This document shows, in pieces, positions 26,285-34,317 of a DNA stretch of 35,803 nt; the first letter of the stretch is position 1, and every line of letters starts with the position of its first letter. Both the position numbers and the translations under genes were made by a program. Below the pieces are notes generated by a model. It made no database searches, had not been told where the DNA came from, and saw only the letters and a list, made by a program, of their open reading frames with translations. The DNA is taken from NCBI GenBank assembly GCA_021851525.1, contig JAJZDA010000011.1, positions 1 to 35,803 of the forward strand, given 5' to 3'. The stretch comes from Actinomycetes bacterium. Lineage in GTDB: Bacteria; Actinomycetota; Thermoleophilia; Solirubrobacterales; Solirubrobacteraceae.

Positions 26285-26329
26285 ACCGGGGCCGGCTGGA
26301 AGTGAAACCGGAATCCGAGGAGTGTCGAG

Positions 26330-27277
26330 ATGAGAGCGGTAACGGCAGTCGACGGAGTGCTCACGACCGAGCAGCGGCCCCGGCCCGAGGCGGGCCCCGG
26401 TGAGGTGCTCGTACGTGTGCACGCCGCCGGTCTCAACGGCGCCGACATCCTGCAGCGCCGCGGTCTCTACCCGCCGCCGCCGGGCACGCCCAACCCCGAG
26501 GTGCTGGGCATGGAGTTCGCCGGGGAGGTCGTGGCGGCCGGTCCCGGTGTGAGCCGCTTCGCCCCCGGCGAGCGTGTGATGGCGATCGTGCCCACCGGGG
26601 CACAGGCGGAGTACGTGGTGGTCGACGAGCGGGTGCTGATGGCGGTGCCGGAAGCCGTTGACCTGGTCAGCGCCGGCGGCCTGCCCGAGGTCTTCACCAC
26701 CGCCCACGACGCGATCTGCACCCAGGCCGGGCTGCAGGCCGGTGAGCGCCTGCTGGTGCACGGCGCCGCGGGCGGGGTCGGCAGCGCCGCGGTGCAGATC
26801 GGCCACGCGCTGGGGGCCGAGGTGAGTGCCACCGTGCGCAACCCCGATCAGCGTGAGCTGGTGGCCGGCCTCGGAGCGAGCGTGCTGGACCCGGCGGAGT
26901 TCGTTGCGGCCGGGCCCTACGACGTGATCCTCGAGCTGGTTGGAGCGCCGAACATGCCGGGGAACCTCGAGGCGCTGGCCACGGGCGGGCGCATCACCGT
27001 GATCGGGATCGGCGCCGGCGCCAGGGCGGAGCTCAACCTCGGCGTGCTGATGGCCAAGCGCGCCCGGATCCACGGCTCCACGCTGCGCGCCCGCCCGCTG
27101 GAGCAGAAGGCCCAGGCCGCCCGCGCGCTCGAGCGCGACGTCCTGCCCCTGTTCCAGCGCGGCGCCGTCCACGTGCCGGTCGCCGAGACCTACCCGCTGG
27201 CCCAGGCCGCTGAGGCGTACGCGCGCTTCGAGGCCGGCGGTAAGTTCGGCAAGATCATCCTGACCTGCGCCGCCTGA
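26330..27277 (+). CDS. Zinc-independent MDR quinone oxidoreductase (Qor/PIG3-like)
   Basis: GLNGADILQRRGLYPPPPGTPNPEVLGMEFAGEV; LLVHGAAGGVGSAAVQIGHALGAEV. Confidence 0.92.
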   Translation: MRAVTAVDGVLTTEQRPRPEAGPGEVLVRVHAAGLNGADILQRRGLYPPPPGTPNPEVLGMEFAGEVVAAGPGVSRFAPGERVMAIVPTGAQAEYVVVDERVLMAVPEAVDLVSAGGLPEVFTTAHDAICTQAGLQAGERLLVHGAAGGVGSAAVQIGHALGAEVSATVRNPDQRELVAGLGASVLDPAEFVAAGPYDVILELVGAPNMPGNLEALATGGRITVIGIGAGARAELNLGVLMAKRARIHGSTLRARPLEQKAQAARALERDVLPLFQRGAVHVPVAETYPLAQAAEAYARFEAGGKFGKIILTCAA

Positions 27278-27317
27278 CCTGCTCCGGCCTGACCTGCTCC
27301 GGCCTGACCTGCGCGGG
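27259..27317. repeat. Tandem 15-bp repeat spanning the stop codon
   Basis: cctgacctgcgccg / cctgacctgctccgg / cctgacctgctccgg / cctgacctgcgcggg. Confidence 0.85.
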
Positions 27318-27335
27318 CGCCCGACCGGCGCCCGC
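27313..27335. terminator. Hairpin between convergent genes
   Basis: GCGGGCGCC-cgacc-GGCGCCCGC, perfect 9-bp stem, no U tract. Confidence 0.5.
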
Positions 27336-27352
27336 ACCGGCCCCGGTCGCGC

Positions 27353-27994
27353 TCAGAAGGCGTTCTGGGCGGTGCGGCCGCCCTCCCGCACCAGCCGCTC
27401 GAGCTCCGCGCGGCCGTTGCCAATCAGCGGCAGGCCGTGGGCCAGCAGCAGGTGCTGGAAGCCGTACCGCTCGAGGATCCGCGCAAACGCCTCCAGCAGC
27501 CCGCGCTTGGTGGCCTGCGGGTCGTCCATCAGGAAGTCCGGGACGAAGCCGATCTCGCCGTCCGGATCCACGCACGAGCGCACCACAGTGTCGGCCAGCC
27601 AGATCGCGTCGCTGCCCGGCAGCTGCAGCCCGCCCTCATCGCCTGAGAGCGCGCCCACGGCGAACGCCTCGAGCCCGCCCGGCAGCGCCGCGCCGGGCGC
27701 GTAACCGCTGACCGGCTCACCGTGGGTGAACTCGTGCATCCCGGCCGCGGGCGCGTACACGGGGCAGCCGAAGTGCTCGTGCACGGCGGCGCTGTCACGG
27801 TAGTGGTGGCGGTTGGAGAGCACCACTGCGCTCGGCGGCAGCGGGCGTCGGGCAAACCAGTCGAGCCCCTCGGGCGGCAGCAGCGGATCGATCAGCACGC
27901 CGGCCTCATCCAGCCAGCAGGAGCAGACCAGTGCGCCGCCGATCTTCGGGTTGGGCGCGGCCCAGTGCCAGACGCCGGGAAGGATCTCCTGCAC
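27353..27994 (-). CDS. MBL-fold-like hydrolase with non-canonical metal motif
   Basis: MQEILPGVWHWAAPNPKIGGALVCSCWLDEAGVLIDPLLP, VVLSNRHHYRDSAAVHEHFGCPVYA, LPGSDAIWLADTVV. Confidence 0.65.
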   Translation of the reverse strand: MQEILPGVWHWAAPNPKIGGALVCSCWLDEAGVLIDPLLPPEGLDWFARRPLPPSAVVLSNRHHYRDSAAVHEHFGCPVYAPAAGMHEFTHGEPVSGYAPGAALPGGLEAFAVGALSGDEGGLQLPGSDAIWLADTVVRSCVDPDGEIGFVPDFLMDDPQATKRGLLEAFARILERYGFQHLLLAHGLPLIGNGRAELERLVREGGRTAQNAF

Positions 27995-28008
27995 GCGCAG
28001 ATTCTCCT

Positions 28009-28050
28009 GCGCCCGCGCGGATGTGTCCAGCGCCCGCGCCGATGTGTCCA
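28009..28050. repeat. Two tandem 21-bp direct repeats upstream of the MBL-like gene
   Basis: gcgcccgcgcggatgtgtcca / gcgcccgcgccgatgtgtcca (one mismatch). Confidence 0.85.
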
Positions 28051-28114
28051 GCGCCGCCGCCGCGCGCGATCGAGCGGCCGGCCGCCGGCACCGCGGCGGC
28101 CAACGCTTGGGAGA

Positions 28115-28720
28115 TCAGTACGGCGGCAGGTCGGCCCACCACTCGCCCAGCACCCTGAACGAGCTCCAGAAGGCGCGCTTGGCAGCCTCCTCATCAAGGG
28201 AGTCGTCGATGTTGGGCACGTACAGCGCCTCGATCGAGGGGGTCAGGCGCTGGACCACGCCGGGCTGCTCGTGCAGCTCGTGCGCGAGCGGCAGGTCGAG
28301 GTCGTTGAGCACCGCCAGCGCCTCGCGGCCCATCACCACCACCATCTTCGGTGAGACGATCAGCAGCTCATCGGCGATCCGTGCGACGCACGCCGGGTCA
28401 GCCATCACCGGATCCAGCACCGGACACTTCACGCAGAGCGTCCCGTAGACGGCCAGCGGGTCGATGTTGAGGCGCTTGAGCGACTTCATCAGGGCGTTGC
28501 CGCTGCGCCCGTAGAACGCGACTCCCTCCTCCACCTCCGAGGGTCGCGCGGCGTGCTTGAGCATGAAGATGTCGGCCTGCGGGTGCCCGGAGCCGAGCAC
28601 CGGCATCAGCTGCCCGCGCGGGCAATGCCCGCAGGACTGCAGCTCACCTGAGAGCGCGTTCAGCTCGCGGATCGCCCGCTCGAGGTACTTCTCGCGGATC
28701 TCGTCGTCGGTGGCGGGCAT
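28115..28720 (-). CDS. Uracil-DNA-glycosylase-superfamily-like protein with FeS-type cysteines, diverged catalytic motifs
   Basis: SCGHCPRGQLMPVLGSGHPQADIFML, EGVAFYGRSGNALMKSL, VYGTLCVKCPVLDPVMADPACV, PKMVVVMGREAL. Confidence 0.65.
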   Translation of the reverse strand: MPATDDEIREKYLERAIRELNALSGELQSCGHCPRGQLMPVLGSGHPQADIFMLKHAARPSEVEEGVAFYGRSGNALMKSLKRLNIDPLAVYGTLCVKCPVLDPVMADPACVARIADELLIVSPKMVVVMGREALAVLNDLDLPLAHELHEQPGVVQRLTPSIEALYVPNIDDSLDEEAAKRAFWSSFRVLGEWWADLPPY

Positions 28721-28760
28721 TGACCCCGAATTGGACACCCGGCGCGCATGTCCTTGCCCG

Positions 28761-28800
28761 TGCACCAGGACTTGCGCCTCTGCATCAGGACTTGCGCGCC
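28761..28800. repeat. Two tandem 20-bp repeats spanning the end of the GT4-PHP gene
   Basis: tgcaccaggacttgcgcctc / tgcatcaggacttgcgcgcc. Confidence 0.75.
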
Positions 28801-30713
28801 GCGCGCCGCACGCGCCGCTCGCGTGAGGCGCGCCGCGCGCCGGCCGGCAGCGCCTTGGTCTGCAGGAACTTAAGCGCCTGCACGTAGAACAGGCTCGCCG
28901 GGTTGCGGATGATGTCAGCGTCGCGCAGCGACTCCAGGAACTGCTCCGGCCCGTCGAAGTCCCGCATTCTGATGCGCACCGAGCCGAGCCCCTGGGGAAC
29001 GTGCGCGTCGGAGCCCGCGCCGGCAATCACGCGGTACTTGGCGGCGAAGCGCACCGCCTCCTCGTTGAACTCGCCGATCGCCACCCGCGGGTTGAAGATC
29101 TCGATCACGTCCACCAGGTCGATCACCTCGAGCAGGTGCCGGTAGTCCGGGACGGCGTGCATGCGGTCGAACGGGTGCGGCACGTAGACCAGCCCGCCCT
29201 GGCGCTTGATCTCGGCGATGGTCGCTTCGAGCGTCATCCCCCGCGGGATCTTCTCCTTGATGAAGAGGCCGATCACCTCGCCCTGCTCGGCGGTCTTGAC
29301 CTCCTCACCGACAATCACCTTGACGCCCGTGGAGCGCGCCAGCTCCGCCGCCGCCAGCGCCCCCGAGATCTCGTTGTGCTCGGTCACGGCGATCGCCCCC
29401 AGGCCCTTGGCGGCGGCCTCCGCCAGCAGCACCTCCACCGGCGTGGCGCAGTCGTAGGAGTGGTCGGTGTGCATGTGCAGGTCGACGTCGATCAGCGGTC
29501 GCGTGGCCACCGCCCGCCGTGCCGCCTCGTTGCGCGCCCTCCGGTCGTGGCGGCGGCTGACGAGCCTCGCGTAGATCCGCTCGAACTCATCGGCCACGCG
29601 CGTGAAGCGCAGCTGCTCACGCAGCTCGTGGGCGCCCTCGCGCAGCTCCGCCACGAGCGTCGGCTCTTGTGCCAGCCGCTGCAGCTGCGCGGCCAGCGTC
29701 TGGGCGTCCCCGGGCTGGTACTGCAGGCCGTGGCGGCCCTCCGCCAGCAGCTCACCGTAGACGGGGATTCCGGATGCGACGGGGACTATGCCGTTGCCCA
29801 GCGCCTGCACCAGCGTGTCGGGGATCGGGCGGATCCCTTCGGACCCCAGCACCAGCACCTGCGCCTCGGCCAGCGCCTGCTGCAGCGTGATCTCGCCCGC
29901 GCCGATGAAGCGCACCTGCTCCCGCAGGCGGTGGCTGAGCGTCGCCGGCGCGGCCAGCGGCCGTGAGGACCAGACGCTCGCACGCCAGCGCAGCTGCGCC
30001 GGCAGCAGCCGCAGCGCCCGCAGGAAGACGCGCAGCGCGGTGCGCTCCTCCTCCGCGACGAACAGCAGCTCGAGCTCACCGTCGCCGTGCGGGTGGCCGG
30101 GCGGGCGTGGCTGCGCGGGCACCAGCGGCCGCGCGCCGGGGAGCACCACCTCATACGGCGCCGGGAAGAAGCGGTTCATCAGCTCGCGGGTGGCCTGGTA
30201 TGACGCCGTGCGGGCGTCCAGCCGGCTGAACAGCAGCTGCGCCAGCGGCCGCCCGAGGTGCGTGGAGAGCACGCGCTCACTGGGATGGTGGAAGCTGCCG
30301 ACCGTCAGCGCCCGCGCGGTGCGCAGGGCGACACTCGCGGCGCTGGGCGCGAACGGCTCGTGCACGTGCACCAGGTCCAGCGGCAGCGCCTGCAGAGCGT
30401 GCTCGATCGTGCGTGCGACATCGACCGGCAGTGAGGACGCGCGCTGCTTGCCCGAGAGCAACGGCAGCACCTCGCCGACGGCCAGCACCAGCGGCTCGGT
30501 CGCGGCGCGCTCGAGCAGCGTGGCCGCCCCGGTGCGCAGCGCCTCGCGGCTCTCCGCCACCCGCTCATGGGACTCGGAGGGGGTGATCACGACCACACGG
30601 TGACCGCGCCGCGTGAGCTCCAGGGAGAGCGTCTGGATGTAATCCCGGACCTCGGTTGCGGACTCCCAGGCAAACGGGTTGACCTGGGCGATCGCGAGGC
30701 GCTCGTGCGTCAC
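28785..30713 (-). CDS. Fusion of GT4-like glycosyltransferase and PHP-domain phosphoesterase
   Basis: N-terminal GT4-like AQVNPFAWESATEVRDYIQTLSLELTRRGHRVVVITPS, LDLVHVHEPF; C-terminal PHP IDVDLHMHTDHSYDC, AVTEHNEISG, VGEEVKT, YVPHPFD, GAGSDAHVPQGLG. Confidence 0.88.
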   Translation of the reverse strand: MTHERLAIAQVNPFAWESATEVRDYIQTLSLELTRRGHRVVVITPSESHERVAESREALRTGAATLLERAATEPLVLAVGEVLPLLSGKQRASSLPVDVARTIEHALQALPLDLVHVHEPFAPSAASVALRTARALTVGSFHHPSERVLSTHLGRPLAQLLFSRLDARTASYQATRELMNRFFPAPYEVVLPGARPLVPAQPRPPGHPHGDGELELLFVAEEERTALRVFLRALRLLPAQLRWRASVWSSRPLAAPATLSHRLREQVRFIGAGEITLQQALAEAQVLVLGSEGIRPIPDTLVQALGNGIVPVASGIPVYGELLAEGRHGLQYQPGDAQTLAAQLQRLAQEPTLVAELREGAHELREQLRFTRVADEFERIYARLVSRRHDRRARNEAARRAVATRPLIDVDLHMHTDHSYDCATPVEVLLAEAAAKGLGAIAVTEHNEISGALAAAELARSTGVKVIVGEEVKTAEQGEVIGLFIKEKIPRGMTLEATIAEIKRQGGLVYVPHPFDRMHAVPDYRHLLEVIDLVDVIEIFNPRVAIGEFNEEAVRFAAKYRVIAGAGSDAHVPQGLGSVRIRMRDFDGPEQFLESLRDADIIRNPASLFYVQALKFLQTKALPAGARRASRERRVRRAARKS

Positions 30714-30764
30714 GGCTCGCAGTCTACGCGGGCGCGAGGCCCGCGGACGCGGCAGCCGCTCGGC

Positions 30765-32600
30765 TCAGCCGAGCCTGAAGCTCGTGGTGGCGCTCAGCGG
30801 GCGCCCGCGTCTGGGGGCGAGCACCACCCGCGAGCTCAGCGTGAGCTTTCCGCGGTGGTCAAACAGCAGCCGCCCGGCGTGGGTCAGGCGCAGCGTCAGG
30901 CGGCCGGTGCTGACCGACCTCGAGCGCACGCTCGCCGACGCGACGGTCACCCGCTGCCCGCCGCTGGTCGTGTACCAGGTGACGCTCAGGCGGCCCGGCG
31001 CGAGGATCACGTAGGGCAGCCGGAAGAGCCCGCTGTGGTGGATCGCGCTGACCGTCGCGAGGTGGCCCGTGGGCGTCAGCATCAGCCTCAGCGAGAGCCG
31101 GACCTGCAGCGCGCTGGGCGCGGGCGTCGGCAGCCGCACGGCCGTGCCCCAGCTGCCGTTGTGCTCGCTTACGGCGAACGGCAGCGTCTCGCCGTAGGTG
31201 TCGTTGTAGGTGCCCAGCGCCGTGCAGTCGCCGACGCCGGTGCAGACGACGCTGTCGACCGCGCTGTACTGGGTGATGCTCGCGCCGTGGGGCAGCGGCA
31301 CCTCCACGCCGGTCTGCCACACGCCGCCGCTCTCGGTCACCAGCAGGCTGTCATTGTTGGCGGCGGTGTCGGTGTAGGTGCCGCCGGCCACGCAGTCACC
31401 GGGCGCCCCGCAGGAGATCGTGTCGAGACCCGCTGTCTGCTTGGTGGCGGCATGGATCGCGTTGCTGGGCAGCTGCACCTCCTGGCCGGGCTGCCAGGTG
31501 CCGCCGCGCTGGTCGAGCAGCAGGCCCTGGGTGTTGCCGTAGCCGTCCGTGAAGGAGCCGGCGCCGCTGCAGGCGGCTGCCGCCGGGCAGGAGACCGACG
31601 CGACCACGGTGGTCTGGGCGTTGTAGCTGGTCGGTGGCGCCGCGCTGGGCGGCAGTGGCGCCTGCACGCCGGGCTGCCAGGCGCCGCCCACCTCTGAGAG
31701 CAGGTAGCCGAGCGCGTCGGCGCGCCCGTCCTGGAAGTTGCCGGCCACCGCGCACTCACCGGGCGCGGCGCAGCTCACGGCCACCGGCGTGACGCCGGGG
31801 TTCTGGCTGGCGCCGGCGGGGGCGCTGCCCTCGGTGGCGCTGATCCAGCGCCCGTCGCGCTCGGTCAGGACCATCGCCTGCTGCTCACCGTTGCGGTCGA
31901 CGTAGGAGCCGGTCGTTGTGCACTCCCGGGCGCCGCTGCAGGTGATCGCGTAGAGCACCGCCTTCTGTCCGCGGACCGCCGCCCCGGCGGGCATCGGCGC
32001 CACCCGGCCGGCGCCCCAGCGGCCGTTGCGCTCGGTGATGATCAGCGGCTCCAGCGTGTTGGACGCGGTGACATAGTTGCCGACCGCGTAGCAGTCGCCG
32101 GGCGCGGTGCAGGCCACGCCCAGGAGCACGATCGCATCGGCTGTGGCGGCATGCCTGTTGGGGCGCAGCACGTTGGCCGGCAGTTGCGCCTCGACACCCT
32201 TGGACCAGCGTCCGTGGCGCTCGCTGAGCAGCAGCCCGCGGTCGCTGTTGGTCGCATCGGTGTAGACGCCCACGGCGGCGCAGTTGCCGGGGCTCACGCA
32301 GCTCACGTCGGCGATCCCGGTGTTGCGCGAGGGGTTCATCGGGTCCTTGCCCTGGTTGGCGGGCAGCTGCGCCTGGACGGCGGCCGCCCAACGGCCGTGG
32401 CTCTCGCTGATCAGCAGCCCCTGCCCGTGCCCGACGCCGTCGCGGTAGGTCCCGACAGCCGTGCAGCCGCCGGCCACGGGGCAGGACATCGCGTTCAGCT
32501 GCACCAGCGGGTCAAGCGGCGCGGCGAGCGCCGCGGGTGCCTGCACGGCAGGCGCGAGGGCGAGCGTCAGGAGGCCGAGGATCAGCAGGCGAGCGCGCAT
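30765..32600 (-). CDS. Secreted eight-repeat CX5C protein (putative beta-propeller) with C-terminal extra domain
   Basis: Signal peptide MRARLLILGLLTLALAPAVQAPAALA; eight repeats of the type VSCxxxxxCxAVGxYxDxxxxxQGLLLxExxGxW. Confidence 0.75.
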   Translation of the reverse strand: MRARLLILGLLTLALAPAVQAPAALAAPLDPLVQLNAMSCPVAGGCTAVGTYRDGVGHGQGLLISESHGRWAAAVQAQLPANQGKDPMNPSRNTGIADVSCVSPGNCAAVGVYTDATNSDRGLLLSERHGRWSKGVEAQLPANVLRPNRHAATADAIVLLGVACTAPGDCYAVGNYVTASNTLEPLIITERNGRWGAGRVAPMPAGAAVRGQKAVLYAITCSGARECTTTGSYVDRNGEQQAMVLTERDGRWISATEGSAPAGASQNPGVTPVAVSCAAPGECAVAGNFQDGRADALGYLLSEVGGAWQPGVQAPLPPSAAPPTSYNAQTTVVASVSCPAAAACSGAGSFTDGYGNTQGLLLDQRGGTWQPGQEVQLPSNAIHAATKQTAGLDTISCGAPGDCVAGGTYTDTAANNDSLLVTESGGVWQTGVEVPLPHGASITQYSAVDSVVCTGVGDCTALGTYNDTYGETLPFAVSEHNGSWGTAVRLPTPAPSALQVRLSLRLMLTPTGHLATVSAIHHSGLFRLPYVILAPGRLSVTWYTTSGGQRVTVASASVRSRSVSTGRLTLRLTHAGRLLFDHRGKLTLSSRVVLAPRRGRPLSATTSFRLG

Positions 32601-32626
32601 GTCGCCGCTTACGGTAGTGCCCGCGG

Positions 32627-34177
32627 CTAGTTCACGGAGTGTCGGGCACCCCGGATCGCGCGTCCGCCGCGCCACGCAGGTCCGTGAACCCCGCGCCGGT
32701 GGCGGCGGCGGTGGCGCAGCAGCGTCTGCAGCCCGCCGGGCAGCGGCGCCTGCACGCCGCGCTGCCAGTAGAGCCCGTTGCCGTTCATCAGCACCCCCTG
32801 GCTGTTGCCCGCGCCGTCCACGTAGTTGCCGGCCGCCGCGCAGTACCCGCCGGGCGCGCAGGCGAGCGTGTCCAGCAGGGTGTAGGGGTTGCCGGCCGCG
32901 CCCGGAGGCATGAAGGCGCTCAGCGGCTGCTTGAAGCGCCCCCCGAACTCGGTTATCAGCAGGCCCGTGGGGTGCCTGCTGAAGTAGGTGCCGGCCAGCA
33001 TGCAGGTCTCATAGGCGGTGCAGGCCACAGAGTTGAGCGTGACGTCCTGGTTGGCGGCGGCGTCGGCCGGCAGCGGCGCCTGCAGGCCCTGCGCCCAGCT
33101 GCGAGCGGTCTCCGTCAGGACCACCCCCTGGAAGGTCAGGGCGCTGTCGCTGTACTGCCCCACGGCGGTGCAGTAGCCGGGCGCCGTGCAGGCCACGGAG
33201 TTGAGTTTGGTCGCCTGCGCGGCGGAGGCGTTGGCCGGCAGTGAGACCGGCTGGGCCGGACCCCAGCTGCCGCTCTGCTGATCGACGACGATCCCCTGGC
33301 GGTCCCCGGCACCGTCGCTGAACTCACCCACCGCGGCGCATTGCCCGGCAGCCGGGCAGGCCACGTCGGCGAGCGCCACGCGCGGCTGCGCGGCCTGGTC
33401 GGCGGGCAGCGCCAGCTCCACCCCCGGACCCCAGCCGCCGGCTGTTGAGCTGACCATCAGACCCTGCAGCGCGCCGGTGTCGGTCGCATACCAGCCCACC
33501 GCGCTGCAGCTGCCCGCCGCCGGGCAGGAGACCGCCGTCAGCGTTGAGGTGCCGGCGCCGCTGGCGCCCCCGGGCAGCGAGACCTGCTGCGCTGCGCCCC
33601 AGCGCCAGCCGGCCTCACTGAGCACGATCGCCTGCGGCTGCGCCACCGCGTTGAAGTAGCTGCCCACGGCGGTGCAGTTGCCGGGGGTCGAGCAGGCCAC
33701 GGCGTTGAGCGTCACGTGCGGGTTGCCGGCCGATCCCGGCGGCAGCGTGATGTGCAGCGGCGGGCGCCAGCGACCGCCCCGCAGGTTCATGACCATCCCC
33801 TGCTGGCGCGCGAGGTTGTCGAAGTAATCCCCCACGGTGGCGCAGTTGCCCGCTGAAGCGCAGGCGACCGAGGAGAGGTAGACGTTGGGGTCGTTGCCCG
33901 CGGGTGCCGGCAACGGCGCCTCGGTCGAGCCGGTCCACAGGCCGGCCGCCTGGTTGAGCAGCAGGCCCAGCGGCTGGCCGCCCTGCGCCTGGTAGCTGCC
34001 GACCGCCACGCAAGCTCCCGCGGCCGGGCAGGCCACCGAGCTGATCGACGCGTCGCTGGTCAGGATCGGCAGCGGCTGCGCCTGGGCGGCCCCCGTCAGC
34101 GGGGACGCGGCGAGCGCCGCGAGCAGCAGCGCGAGCAGGCGCCCGAGGCGCTGGCTACATGTTTTGGAGGAGAGCAC
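32627..34177 (-). CDS. Secreted eight-repeat CX5C protein, paralogue of the neighbouring gene
   Basis: N-terminal hydrophobic signal LGRLLALLLAALAASPLTGAAQA; eight repeats LxSVACxxxxxCxAVGxYxDxxxxxQGxVxxxxxxxW; GTG start. Confidence 0.72.
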   Translation of the reverse strand: MLSSKTCSQRLGRLLALLLAALAASPLTGAAQAQPLPILTSDASISSVACPAAGACVAVGSYQAQGGQPLGLLLNQAAGLWTGSTEAPLPAPAGNDPNVYLSSVACASAGNCATVGDYFDNLARQQGMVMNLRGGRWRPPLHITLPPGSAGNPHVTLNAVACSTPGNCTAVGSYFNAVAQPQAIVLSEAGWRWGAAQQVSLPGGASGAGTSTLTAVSCPAAGSCSAVGWYATDTGALQGLMVSSTAGGWGPGVELALPADQAAQPRVALADVACPAAGQCAAVGEFSDGAGDRQGIVVDQQSGSWGPAQPVSLPANASAAQATKLNSVACTAPGYCTAVGQYSDSALTFQGVVLTETARSWAQGLQAPLPADAAANQDVTLNSVACTAYETCMLAGTYFSRHPTGLLITEFGGRFKQPLSAFMPPGAAGNPYTLLDTLACAPGGYCAAAGNYVDGAGNSQGVLMNGNGLYWQRGVQAPLPGGLQTLLRHRRRHRRGVHGPAWRGGRAIRGARHSVN

Positions 34178-34245
34178 CGCGACGAAGGAAACCGGTCAAA
34201 CCGTTGCGCCAAATAAACACGGTGTCAGGGCGGAAAGAGCGGTGT

Positions 34246-34260
34246 GGCCGGTGACCGGCC
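34246..34260. promoter_or_regulatory. Perfect palindrome upstream of the repeat-protein gene
   Basis: GGCCGGT-G-ACCGGCC. Confidence 0.3.
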
Positions 34261-34272
34261 CGCGGATGCGGC

Positions 34273-34298
34273 CGGGGGCGCCCCGCTGGGCGCCCCCG
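34273..34298 (-). terminator. Terminator-like hairpin downstream of ino1
   Basis: CGGGGGCGCCC-cgct-GGGCGCCCCCG, perfect 11-bp stem about 20 bp past the ino1 stop. Confidence 0.65.
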
Positions 34299-34317
34299 TT
34301 GAGTGCGCTCCGGCCGC

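Noticed and set aside
26251-26290. GGTTCGTAACC looked like a tRNA T-arm
   Set aside because: No matching acceptor, D or anticodon stems; better explained as the right arm of an inverted repeat.
29001-29966. 321-aa plus-strand ORF
   Set aside because: Antisense to the GT4-PHP fusion; His/Gln/Arg-rich with no motif.
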